DNA of 9,748 nt from Chloroflexota bacterium (GTDB lineage: Bacteria; Chloroflexota; Dehalococcoidia; Tepidiformales; Tepidiformaceae): assembly GCA_963169135.1 (NCBI GenBank), contig CAUJEQ010000286.1, positions 1 through 9,748 on the forward strand. The letters are read 5' to 3'. Made by a program: the position numbers and the translations under genes. A model generated the notes under the pieces. The model saw only the letters and a list, made by a program, of their open reading frames with translations. It did not search any database and was not told the origin of the DNA. The stretch's first letter is position 1. Each line of letters opens with the position of its first letter. Positions 1 through 6,838 of this stretch are shown one piece after another.

Positions 1-569
1 GCGCGGTCATAGGCCGCGCGCATGTGCGGGTCGCCGAGGACCGCCCATGCGTCCTTCATCGCCTGCCGCCGCCGCGTGAACTCGGTCGCGCTGATGCGCA
101 CTCCTTCGAGCTCGCCGGCCATCCGCGAGAGCGCCTTCAGGATTTGCGTCCGCGGTGTATCGGGCCGGACGCCGAGGACCGCGTACCAGTCGGTCGAGGG
201 GTCCCCCGTGTAGCTGACCGGGCCGGTGCGCGGTGCGTCTTCGGCTGGCTCGAAGCCGCGCGGGGGCTGGCCAGGCGCGGCAGGAGCGGGCCGCCGCGGC
301 CGTTCCCCGGGTGTACGCGTGACCGTTCGCACCACCCGCCGGGGAGGCGCCAGGCGCGGCCGCGTCCGGTCATAGGCCGCCCGGCGTTCCGGGTCGCGCA
401 GCACTTCCCATGCCTCGTTTATCTGGATCATGAGCGCCACGGACTCGACGCTCCCGCTCGTGTCCGGGTGGTGGACTCGCGCCAGCCGCCGGTAACTGCT
501 GCGGATCTCCTCGGCGGAAGCCGAAGGTGGCAGCTCGAGGAGCGCGTAATAGTCGGGGAGTGCGGCCAC
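1..569 (-). CDS. J-domain (DnaJ-like) protein, N-terminal part, cut by the left edge
   Basis: The 189 visible codons begin at GTG 569 and continue past position 1. Residues 6-60 form a canonical J domain: DYYALLELP at the start, a helix II rich in basic residues (SSYRRLARVHH), the catalytic HPD tripeptide at 34-36, and the closing AWEVLRDPERRAAYDR. J domains stimulate the ATPase of Hsp70 (DnaK) and bring it to substrates. Residues about 63-120 are a low-complexity Pro/Arg linker. From W128 a second J-like segment begins (DWYAVLGVRPDTPRTQILKA, later AWAVLGDPHMRAAYDR) in which the HPD loop is replaced by RMAGELEG, so it should not activate Hsp70. No G/F region or zinc finger is seen, so this is not DnaJ itself. 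The GTG start is supported by a TACGAT -10 box 6 nt upstream; a TTG further upstream is in frame but would fall outside the transcript. The C-terminus and its role are unknown. Confidence 0.85.
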   Translation of the reverse strand, partial: MAALPDYYALLELPPSASAEEIRSSYRRLARVHHPDTSGSVESVALMIQINEAWEVLRDPERRAAYDRTRPRLAPPRRVVRTVTRTPGERPRRPAPAAPGQPPRGFEPAEDAPRTGPVSYTGDPSTDWYAVLGVRPDTPRTQILKALSRMAGELEGVRISATEFTRRRQAMKDAWAVLGDPHMRAAYDR

Positions 570-575
570 GACCGG

Positions 576-581
576 ATCGTA
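576..581 (-). promoter_or_regulatory. -10 box of a probable leaderless promoter for the J-domain gene
   Basis: TACGAT on the minus strand matches TAnnnT and is followed by 6 nt (CCGGTC) and then the GTG start at 569. At this distance transcription would begin at or within a base of the start codon, leaving no room for a ribosome binding site, and none is seen close to the GTG. No good -35 hexamer is visible. Confidence 0.5.
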
Positions 582-603
582 GCAGCCGGCTTCCAACGGG
601 CTC

Positions 604-621
604 TTACCGACCGTCCGGTAA
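604..621. promoter_or_regulatory. Inverted repeat, possible operator (upstream dyad)
   Basis: TTACCG at 604-609 and CGGTAA at 616-621 are exact reverse complements separated by 6 nt. The element lies in the divergent intergenic region between the J-domain gene and the ABC operon and abuts a second dyad at 622-639 without a gap. The symmetry is directly visible; a regulatory role is inferred from position. It could serve either divergent gene. Confidence 0.4.
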
Positions 622-639
622 CTTCACGTTCGCGTGAAG
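622..639. promoter_or_regulatory. Inverted repeat next to the ABC operon -10 box, possible MerR-type operator
   Basis: CTTCACG (622-628) and CGTGAAG (633-639) are exact reverse complements around TTCG. The dyad ends one base before the -10 box TATGAT, so it would fill the spacer of the promoter. Its centre is about 10 bp upstream of the -10, which is where MerR-family activators bind in elongated 19-20 bp spacers, and the TTnACG-type arms resemble several MerR-family boxes. A repressor blocking polymerase is equally possible. No regulator gene is in the window. Confidence 0.5.
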
Positions 640-640
640 G

Positions 641-646
641 TATGAT
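641..646 (+). promoter_or_regulatory. -10 box of the ABC exporter operon
   Basis: TATGAT differs from TATAAT at one base and stands out in GC-rich surroundings. Transcription would start near 653, giving a leader of about 24 nt that contains the ribosome binding site AAGGGGGA (663-670), 6 nt before the GTG at 677. The -35 region is poor: CGGTAA at 616-621 would give a 19-bp spacer but matches TTGACA at few positions, which suggests activator dependence. Confidence 0.55.
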
Positions 647-676
647 AGGCTCACCGCACGAGAAGGGGGACTGTCC

Positions 677-2569
677 GTGCGCTGGCTGCTGCGCCTTATT
701 CCGTACTTGAAGCCATACCGGGGCAGGATTTCCCTGGCCTGGATCTCCATGCTCCTGGCGGGCTCGTTCGTCATGATCAGCCCGCTCCTGATTCGCTTTG
801 CCATCGACTTTGGCCTCGACCCGCAGCGAGATGATGCGGACAGGCTGACCGGGCTCCAGGGCAACGAGAAGCTGCTCATACTGGGCGCGCTTGCCATCGT
901 CGTCTTCGCCATCGGCCGCGGACTCGCTTCCTTCGGGCAGCAGTACCTGGGCGAGACCGTCGGCCAGAACGTTGCCTACGACATCCGTAACAAGATTTAC
1001 GACAACCTCCAGCGGCTCAGCTACGCCTACCACGACAAGGTGCAGACCGGCCAGATCATGTCCCGCGCCACGCAGGACGTAGAGAACATCCGCATGTTCA
1101 TCAATATGGGGGCGCTGCGGTTCGCTTTCATCATGCTGATGCTCGTCATCTCCGTCGTCGGGATGTTCGTCATCAACTGGCAGCTCGCGCTGGTCAGCAT
1201 CATCAGCCTCCCGATCCTGGCCTGGCGGTCCATCGTCACCAGCCGCCGCCTCCGCCCTATCTGGCAGGAGATCCAGCAGAACCAGGCCGAAGTCACCCAG
1301 GTGGCCGAAGAGGGCCTGACCGGCATCCGCGTGGTCAAGGCTTTCAGCCGCGAACCATTCGAAAGCGAGAAATTCGCTGAAGCAGCACGCAAGCAGGCCG
1401 ACCTGAGCTACACCTCCTCGGTCATCCAGGCCCGCAACCAGCCGATGCTCCAGGGGCTTTCCGCCGCCCAGATCGGCCTGACGGTCGGTGTCGGTGCATG
1501 GCTCATCTCCCGGGGCGATGCGAGCGCCTCCGATGTCCTCGCCTTCACCCTCTGGCTCAACCTCCTCCAGCTTCCCATGCGCTCCATCGGCTTCATCATC
1601 AACATGTTCGCCCGGTGCGTCAGTTCCTCCGAGCGCGTTTTCGAGCTGATCGACGCTCAGTCCGTCGTCCAGGAAAAGCCCGACGCCGTCCCCCTCGAAA
1701 ACGCCGCCGGCCACGTCCGCTTCGACAACGTGGGCTTCGGCTACGACAGCGTCAGCGCCGTCCTGGACGGGGTCGATATCGACGCGAAGCCCGGCCAGGT
1801 CATCGCCCTGCTCGGCCCCACGGGCAGCGGCAAGTCGACCGTCGTGAACCTCATCCCGCGCTTCTACGATGTCACCGCGGGAAGCATCACGATCGACGGC
1901 ATCGATGTGCGGGACGTCACCATCGAGTCGCTCCGGCGCAATATCGGCATCGTCCAGCAGGATGTCTTCCTCTTCATCGGCACCATCCGCGACAACATCG
2001 CCTATGGCCGCCCCGATGCCACCCAGGAAGATATCGAGCGCGCGGCCAAAGCCGCCCGCATCCACGACTTCATCGTCAGCCTGCCCTACGGCTACGACGA
2101 GTGGGTCGGCGAGCGCGGGGTCACCCTCTCCGGCGGCCAGAAGCAGCGCATCGCGATCGCGCGCACGCTGTTGCTCGACCCGCGCATCCTCATCTTCGAT
2201 GACTCGACCGCCAGCGTGGACTCGCAGACCGAGTTCCTCATCCAGCAGGCGCTCCAGGAGCTCATGAAGGGGCGCACCACGTTTGTCATCGCCCAGCGGC
2301 TCCGTACCGTCATCCGCGCCGACGAAATCATCGTCCTCGACCGGGGCAAGGTGGTGCAGCGCGGCCGCCACCAGGAACTCCTCGAACAGGAGGGGCTCTA
2401 CCGCCGCATCTTCGACCTCGAACTCAAGGACCAGGAAGAGGCCCTTGGACGGGTAGCTCCGAGCTCGGTGGCTGCAGCCGGCGGCAACGGATCGGCCGGC
2501 GGCCGCCCGGGCCAGTCGGCCGTCCTCACACCCTCGCCCTCCCAGTCGGGCACGGGAGGTGCAGCGTGA
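677..2569 (+). CDS. ABC exporter half-transporter, degenerate (non-catalytic) subunit of a heterodimer
   Basis: This 630-residue protein has a six-helix exporter transmembrane domain (about 15-315) followed by a nucleotide-binding domain (about 340-580). In the ATPase domain: Walker A GPTGSGKST 380-388, Q-loop Q428, signature LSGGQ 484-488, Walker B ending D508. The catalytic glutamate after Walker B is replaced by D509 (FDDSTASVD), and the H-loop histidine is replaced by Q540 (IAQRL). These two changes together mark the degenerate-site subunit of heterodimeric exporters such as TM287/288, LmrCD and BmrCD. The partner is the next gene. The complex sits in the cytoplasmic membrane and exports an unknown compound, drug or lipid-like in known relatives. 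Residues about 585-630 are a Gly/Ser/Pro-rich tail without a recognised domain. GTG 677 is chosen because AAGGGGGA lies 6 nt upstream. Confidence 0.93.
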   Translation: MRWLLRLIPYLKPYRGRISLAWISMLLAGSFVMISPLLIRFAIDFGLDPQRDDADRLTGLQGNEKLLILGALAIVVFAIGRGLASFGQQYLGETVGQNVAYDIRNKIYDNLQRLSYAYHDKVQTGQIMSRATQDVENIRMFINMGALRFAFIMLMLVISVVGMFVINWQLALVSIISLPILAWRSIVTSRRLRPIWQEIQQNQAEVTQVAEEGLTGIRVVKAFSREPFESEKFAEAARKQADLSYTSSVIQARNQPMLQGLSAAQIGLTVGVGAWLISRGDASASDVLAFTLWLNLLQLPMRSIGFIINMFARCVSSSERVFELIDAQSVVQEKPDAVPLENAAGHVRFDNVGFGYDSVSAVLDGVDIDAKPGQVIALLGPTGSGKSTVVNLIPRFYDVTAGSITIDGIDVRDVTIESLRRNIGIVQQDVFLFIGTIRDNIAYGRPDATQEDIERAAKAARIHDFIVSLPYGYDEWVGERGVTLSGGQKQRIAIARTLLLDPRILIFDDSTASVDSQTEFLIQQALQELMKGRTTFVIAQRLRTVIRADEIIVLDRGKVVQRGRHQELLEQEGLYRRIFDLELKDQEEALGRVAPSSVAAAGGNGSAGGRPGQSAVLTPSPSQSGTGGAA

Positions 2570-2616
2570 GCAAAGGATTGCAGCATCCGCGGTTCGCCGC
2601 CGAAGGAGGCCGGTAG
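2566..2616 (+). CDS. 16-codon mini-ORF bridging the two ABC genes (possible translational coupler)
   Basis: GTG at 2566 overlaps the stop of the first ABC gene (GTGA) and is preceded by a strong ribosome binding site GGGAGGT (2554-2560) at 5 nt. The reading frame encodes MSKGLQHPRFAAEGGR and ends at TAG 2614-2616, whose last base is the first base of the next gene's GTG start (TAGTG). Such a chain would hand ribosomes from one subunit gene to the next, helping equal synthesis. The peptide resembles nothing I know. Chance cannot be excluded for so short a frame, but the strong site and two precise junctions argue against it. It could also be the remnant of an older N-terminus of the second subunit. 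Confidence 0.4.
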   Translation: MSKGLQHPRFAAEGGR

Positions 2617-4592
2617 TGGGTATGTTCGGTGGCGCGGGCGCCGGTGGTTGGAGTTCGGGCATTGGTGGTCAGGCCACGGGCCCAATGCGGCACGGCCGCG
2701 GTTCCGACGGCTGGGATGACGAATACCTCGGGAAGGCCTACGACGCGCAGGTTGTCCGGCGCATCCTTCCCTACCTCAAGCCCTACAAGAAGCAGGCGGC
2801 ACTCGCGCTCGCCTGCATGATCATCTCGGCCGTGACCAGCTTCCTCCAGCCACTGCTCATCGGCTTCACCGTGAAGGCGGGCGTGGAGGGCGACACCAAC
2901 CGCATCTGGCTGTTGCTTGGCATCATGGTCGGCGCCGCCTTCGTTACCTGGATCTCGGCATATGTCCAGTTGCTTACCACCGCGTGGATGGGAAACCGGC
3001 TGCTCCTGGAGTTGCGTACCGAGATGTACGACCACATGCAGGGGCTCTCCCTCAGCTTCTACGACGAGATGGAAGTCGGCCGCATGATCAGCCGCCTCAC
3101 CAGCGACGTCACCGTCATGCAGGAACTCCTCACCAGCGGCTCGCTCACCTTCCTCGCCGACTTCGTCGGGCTCACGGTCGTGGTGATCGTCCTGCTCATG
3201 GTGGACTGGCAACTCGCGCTGGTGACGTTCGCCATCGTACCTCCGCTCATCATCGTGATGGTCTGGTGGGCCCGCCACGCCAAAGCCGCGTTCGTCAACG
3301 TGCGCGTCAAGATCAGCGCCCTCTACGGCACCCTCGCCGAAAACGTCTCCGGCGTCCGCGCCGTCCAGTCAATGTCCCGCGAGGACGAGAACGCCCGCCG
3401 CTTCGACGCCCTCAACCAGGAAAACCGCCGCGCGAACATCTGGGCGGGCATGCTCACCGCCGCCATCATGCCGGTGATCGAACTCGCCGTGGCCATCGCC
3501 ACCTGCGCCGTGGTGATCGTCGGCGGCATGCGCGCGCTCAACGCCTCTGACGTGAACGTCGCCCACCTCTTCCTGGTCCTCACCAGCTTCACGCTCTACG
3601 TCGGCCGCTTCTTCGACCCCATCCGCGACCTGGTCCTCCAGTACACCATGCTCCAGCGCGCCATGGCCGGCGGCGAGCGCATCTTCGAAGTGCTCGACAC
3701 CGAACCTCGCATCAAGGACCGCGAGGACGCCGTTGAGCTCGAAGAAGTTGAGGGCCGTGTCGACTTCGACGACGTGTACTTCCACTACACCGAGGGGGTG
3801 CCCATCCTCCAGGGCATCGATCTCCACGTCGAACCCGGCGAGACGATCGCTTTTGTGGGGCCTACCGGCGCCGGCAAGACCACCATCACCTCGCTCGTCA
3901 GCCGTGGCTACGAGGTCACCGGCGGCGCAATCCGCATCGATGGCCACGACATTCGCGATGTGAAGCGCCGATCCCTCACGAAGCACATGGGCGTGGTCCT
4001 CCAGAACCCCTACCTCTTCAGCGGTACGGTGCGCGACAACATCGCCTACGGCCGCCCGGAGGCCACCGACGAAGCCGTGATTGCCGCGGCGAAGGCCGTT
4101 GGCGCGGACGAGTTCATCAGCCGCCTGCCCCAGGGCTACGATACCGTCCTCCAGCAGCGCGGCCAGAACCTCTCCGTCGGCCAGCGCCAGCTCATCAGCT
4201 TCGCCCGGGCCATCCTCGCTGCCCCCCGCATCCTCGTGCTCGATGAAGCGACCGCCTACGTCGACACCCAGACCGAGGTCATCATCCAGCGGGCCCTTCG
4301 CGAGCTGCTCAAGAACCGGACATCCTTTGTCATCGCCCACCGCCTCTCCACCATTCGCGAGGCGAGCCGCATCGTCGTCCTGGACCAGGGACGCATCGCC
4401 GAGATCGGCTCCCACGATGAGCTGCTCGCAAAGGGCGGCATCTACTCCAACCTCTACAAGATGACCTACGAACAGGAGCAGGCCCAGCAGGCTGCTGCCA
4501 TGGTCGGCGAGGACGAAGCCTTCGCCCGCCGCCGCCGCGGCGAGGTCCAGCCGCCGCCCCAGCAGGCCCCCTCCCCCGCTGCGGGAAGCTGA
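2616..4592 (+). CDS. ABC exporter half-transporter, catalytic subunit of the heterodimer
   Basis: This 658-residue protein is the partner of the preceding gene. A Gly-rich cytoplasmic N-terminal extension of about 40 residues precedes the six-helix transmembrane domain (about 55-350) and nucleotide-binding domain (about 375-610). Walker A GPTGAGKTT is at 415-423, Q-loop Q463, Walker B D543 with catalytic E544 (LDEATAYVD), and the H-loop histidine is H575 (IAHRL). Its signature is LSVGQ (519-523), with V in place of the first Gly of LSGGQ. In the heterodimer this altered signature faces the first subunit's degenerate Walker sites, while the intact LSGGQ of the first subunit completes the catalytic site here. 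The C-terminus is a Gln/Pro/Ala-rich tail. GTG 2616 is preferred because AAGGAGG (2603-2609) lies 6 nt upstream. The frame is open to 2559, but that start has no ribosome binding site at usable spacing; ATG 2622 is possible. Confidence 0.92.
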   Translation: MGMFGGAGAGGWSSGIGGQATGPMRHGRGSDGWDDEYLGKAYDAQVVRRILPYLKPYKKQAALALACMIISAVTSFLQPLLIGFTVKAGVEGDTNRIWLLLGIMVGAAFVTWISAYVQLLTTAWMGNRLLLELRTEMYDHMQGLSLSFYDEMEVGRMISRLTSDVTVMQELLTSGSLTFLADFVGLTVVVIVLLMVDWQLALVTFAIVPPLIIVMVWWARHAKAAFVNVRVKISALYGTLAENVSGVRAVQSMSREDENARRFDALNQENRRANIWAGMLTAAIMPVIELAVAIATCAVVIVGGMRALNASDVNVAHLFLVLTSFTLYVGRFFDPIRDLVLQYTMLQRAMAGGERIFEVLDTEPRIKDREDAVELEEVEGRVDFDDVYFHYTEGVPILQGIDLHVEPGETIAFVGPTGAGKTTITSLVSRGYEVTGGAIRIDGHDIRDVKRRSLTKHMGVVLQNPYLFSGTVRDNIAYGRPEATDEAVIAAAKAVGADEFISRLPQGYDTVLQQRGQNLSVGQRQLISFARAILAAPRILVLDEATAYVDTQTEVIIQRALRELLKNRTSFVIAHRLSTIREASRIVVLDQGRIAEIGSHDELLAKGGIYSNLYKMTYEQEQAQQAAAMVGEDEAFARRRRGEVQPPPQQAPSPAAGS

Positions 4593-4597
4593 CTCCT

Positions 4598-4635
4598 GGC
4601 CGGAGGCCACGTCCCGAGGTCCGGGTCTCCCGGCC
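4598..4635 (+). terminator. Weak stem-loop after the ABC operon, possible terminator
   Basis: GGCCGGAG (4598-4605) can pair with CTCCCGGCC (4627-4635) with one bulged base, just after the stop codon of the second ABC gene. No run of T follows, so intrinsic termination is uncertain; it may only stabilise the 3' end or be chance in GC-rich sequence. Confidence 0.25.
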
Positions 4636-4712
4636 TCGTTGCGGCGTCACTAAGTGGCTGCAAGAAATCTCATAGCGGAGGCCTATGGCTCACACCGGGC
4701 TGTGCCGATAAC

Positions 4713-4718
4713 TACCCT
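4713..4718 (+). promoter_or_regulatory. Possible -10 box for the diguanylate cyclase gene
   Basis: TACCCT fits TAnnnT and would place the transcription start near 4725, leaving a leader of about 24 nt that contains the ribosome binding site GAGGTAGGGGGA (4732-4743) before ATG 4750. An in-frame GTG at 4726 lies 7 nt downstream of the hexamer and could instead be a leaderless start. No clear -35 is visible. Confidence 0.3.
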
Positions 4719-4749
4719 GCATCCTGTGAGCGAGGTAGGGGGACTCCTC

Positions 4750-6726
4750 ATGTTGAGCACGATTGCCGCCCTGGCGCGCCTTGCCGCGACTCCGGCTCAG
4801 GAGGCGGCCGAGGACACGATCCTGAGCGCCTGTACCCTGGTCCGCGATCTGCTCGCCGCCGAAGACGCCTACGTCATCCGCGCCGGTGACCCGAACTTTG
4901 TCCGCCTGGGCAGCGCGGAAGACCCCCGCGCCTACGAGATTAAGCAGCGTGGCTACTGGCTGGTCTGGCGCGAAGGTGCAGCCCAGCCCGGGGTCGCAGG
5001 TGGCCTCTTCACAGTGAGCGAGCGGATGGTCGTCGACCTCCAGCCGCTCGGCGCGGAGACCCCGGCGACGCACCTGGCCGCACTCCTCCCGGGCAACGAG
5101 AGCAACTCCGAAGTTCTCATTGTCCGCGGCCCCTGGCCCAATGGGCTCTCCGATGAGCAGGTCGACCTCGTCGCCTCCATCCGTCCCCTGCTCGCCTACC
5201 TGGTTGGCAACGTGCTCGATGCGGAGCGCCAGGAGCGCCAGCGTTCGCAGCTCAGCGCCCTCGCCGATGTCGCCGAGGCGTTCAACGGCTCCGACGATGT
5301 CAACGAGGTGCTGACCGGTCTTTCGACCGCACTCGCCACGGCGTCCGGCTATGCCTGGGTGGCCATCACTCTCACCGACCCCGCCATCGAGCACGTCACC
5401 GACCGCGCCCTGAACGTCGGACGCCACTCCGAAACGACCATCGCCGAACAGGGGCGTACGGGGAACATGGGGCCGACCGCCCTCGAACGCGACCTCCGCG
5501 TCGCTCGCCACCTCGCCTGGACGCGCATGCCCTGGCTCGTGCCCGATGTGTTCGACCCGAATGAGCAGATGTTGGTCGACGACAGCCTCCGCGGGTACTA
5601 CCAGCAGGCGCACATCCTCTCGATGGCATGTTTCCCGCTGTTCTTCCGCGACCAGCTCCTGGGTAGCGTCACGTTTTGCGCCTCTGAACCCCATTCGTTC
5701 GAAGAACAGGAAGTGGCCTTCCTCGGTGCGCTCGTTTCGCAGGCGAGCAACACCGTCACAGCGTTCCGCCTGAACGGCGAGCTGCGTGAGGCCGAAGCCC
5801 AGTTGCGAGCGGTGTTTGCCAATTCGCCCGCCCTCATCACCGTGATGCAGCCTGACGGCACCATCACCCTTTCCGAGGGCGCCAGCCTTCCCCGCGCCGT
5901 GAACGCAGGGAGCGTGCTTGCCGGCAAGAGCATCTTCGACATCTTGCCTGCCGCGATTGCCGAGGCTACCCGCGGTCACATCGAGCGCTGTCTCGGCGGT
6001 GAAGCGTTCTGTGCCAACTCCAGCGCCTTCGGGCACGACTACGAAACGCAGTTCGCACCGCTCCGAGACGATGCCGGGGTCCCGGTTGCCGTCATCACGG
6101 TCACCATGGACGTCACCGAGCGGGTGCACGCCGAACGCGAGCTCCGGACGCTCAACCAGGCGCTCCGGACGGCGAAGGAGCGGGCCGAGGAGCTTGCGCG
6201 CGCTGCCGAAACCTCGCGCCGCCGGGCTGAATACCTCGCGAGCCACGATGCGCTCACCGGGGTCCTCTCCCGTCGCGCCTGGTTCGAACTTGCCGAATCG
6301 CGCCGCCCCTCGGCCATCGCCATCTTTGATATCGACTCGTTCAAGGCGATCAACGACACGTGCGGCCATCCTGGCGGCGACATCGTCCTTCGGGCCGTCG
6401 CCGAGCGGATCGTCGAAGCCGTCGGCTACGCGGGCACGGTCGGGCGCCTCGGCGGCGAAGAGTTCGCGGTCCTTTTCAGCGGCCCGCTGGCAGAGGCCGA
6501 GGCCGCTGCCCTCCGTGCCGTCGAACACGTGGCCGCCGAACCGGTGACCCTGCCCGGAGGCGCATCCCTCCCGGTCACCGTCAGCGCCGGCCTCGCCCCC
6601 TGCCGCCGCCAGACCGATTCCCCGGCGGTCACCGTGGCCCGCGCCTACGACCTCGCGGATCGCGCCCTCTACTCCGCGAAGGCGGGTGGCCGCCACCAGC
6701 TCGTCGTCGCCGGCAAGGCCGCCTGA
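4750..6726 (+). CDS. Diguanylate cyclase with GAF, GAF and PAS sensory domains
   Basis: The 658-residue protein has no signal peptide or transmembrane segment and should be cytoplasmic. Regions in order: an N-terminal GAF-like domain (about 10-160, weak), a clearer GAF-type domain (about 165-345, ending in ACFPLFFRDQLLGSVTF and a following helix), a PAS domain (about 350-465, starting LRAVFANSPALITVMQPDG), a coiled-coil linker (about 465-495) and a GGDEF domain (about 495-655). The GGDEF domain makes c-di-GMP from two GTP. It keeps the metal-binding FDIDSFKAIND (D527) and the active-site GGEEF at 568-572, so it should be active. The product-inhibition I-site RxxD is absent (GYAG at that position), and there is no EAL or HD-GYP domain. 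Ligands of the sensory domains are unknown. ATG 4750 is chosen for its ribosome binding site 6 nt upstream; the frame stays open up to GTG 4654 but that stretch does not look coding. Confidence 0.88.
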   Translation: MLSTIAALARLAATPAQEAAEDTILSACTLVRDLLAAEDAYVIRAGDPNFVRLGSAEDPRAYEIKQRGYWLVWREGAAQPGVAGGLFTVSERMVVDLQPLGAETPATHLAALLPGNESNSEVLIVRGPWPNGLSDEQVDLVASIRPLLAYLVGNVLDAERQERQRSQLSALADVAEAFNGSDDVNEVLTGLSTALATASGYAWVAITLTDPAIEHVTDRALNVGRHSETTIAEQGRTGNMGPTALERDLRVARHLAWTRMPWLVPDVFDPNEQMLVDDSLRGYYQQAHILSMACFPLFFRDQLLGSVTFCASEPHSFEEQEVAFLGALVSQASNTVTAFRLNGELREAEAQLRAVFANSPALITVMQPDGTITLSEGASLPRAVNAGSVLAGKSIFDILPAAIAEATRGHIERCLGGEAFCANSSAFGHDYETQFAPLRDDAGVPVAVITVTMDVTERVHAERELRTLNQALRTAKERAEELARAAETSRRRAEYLASHDALTGVLSRRAWFELAESRRPSAIAIFDIDSFKAINDTCGHPGGDIVLRAVAERIVEAVGYAGTVGRLGGEEFAVLFSGPLAEAEAAALRAVEHVAAEPVTLPGGASLPVTVSAGLAPCRRQTDSPAVTVARAYDLADRALYSAKAGGRHQLVVAGKAA

Positions 6727-6838
6727 CCTGCGCGCCGGGCGCCGCCGCTCGCGCCCCAATCGGCGAACCCCGCGCGACGCTCCTATGGCCATACGCCCCT
6801 ACCACCCGCACCTCACCACTCGCGGCTCGAAACCACCA
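6727..6838. other. Convergent intergenic region, no clear terminator
   Basis: This 112-bp stretch separates two convergent stop codons. It is GC-rich and contains a 10-bp palindrome TATGGCCATA (6784-6793) and short GC arms, but no stem followed by a T run on either strand. Confidence 0.5.

Noticed and set aside
24..710. 228-codon open frame on the plus strand over the J-domain gene
   Set aside because: Opposite to a well-supported J-domain coding frame and crosses the promoter region; Arg/Pro-rich product with no motif.
428..2662. 744-codon open frame on the minus strand opposite the first ABC gene
   Set aside because: It is the antisense shadow of GC-rich codons; the product is acidic low-complexity with no family match, while the plus strand encodes a clear ABC exporter.
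3369..4610. 413-codon open frame on the minus strand opposite the second ABC gene
   Set aside because: Same antisense shadow effect; no plausible protein.
4685..4711. 8-codon frame MAHTGLCR upstream of the cyclase gene, after a GGAGG motif
   Set aside because: The motif is only 3 nt before the ATG, too close for a good ribosome binding site, and the frame is short enough to occur by chance.
4690..6792. 700-codon open frame on the minus strand opposite the cyclase gene
   Set aside because: Antisense shadow; Gly/Arg/Asp-rich product without recognisable domains, against a clear GGDEF protein on the other strand.
6784..6793. Palindrome TATGGCCATA between the convergent genes
   Set aside because: A single 10-bp palindrome with no loop or T run; not a terminator and not clearly an operator.
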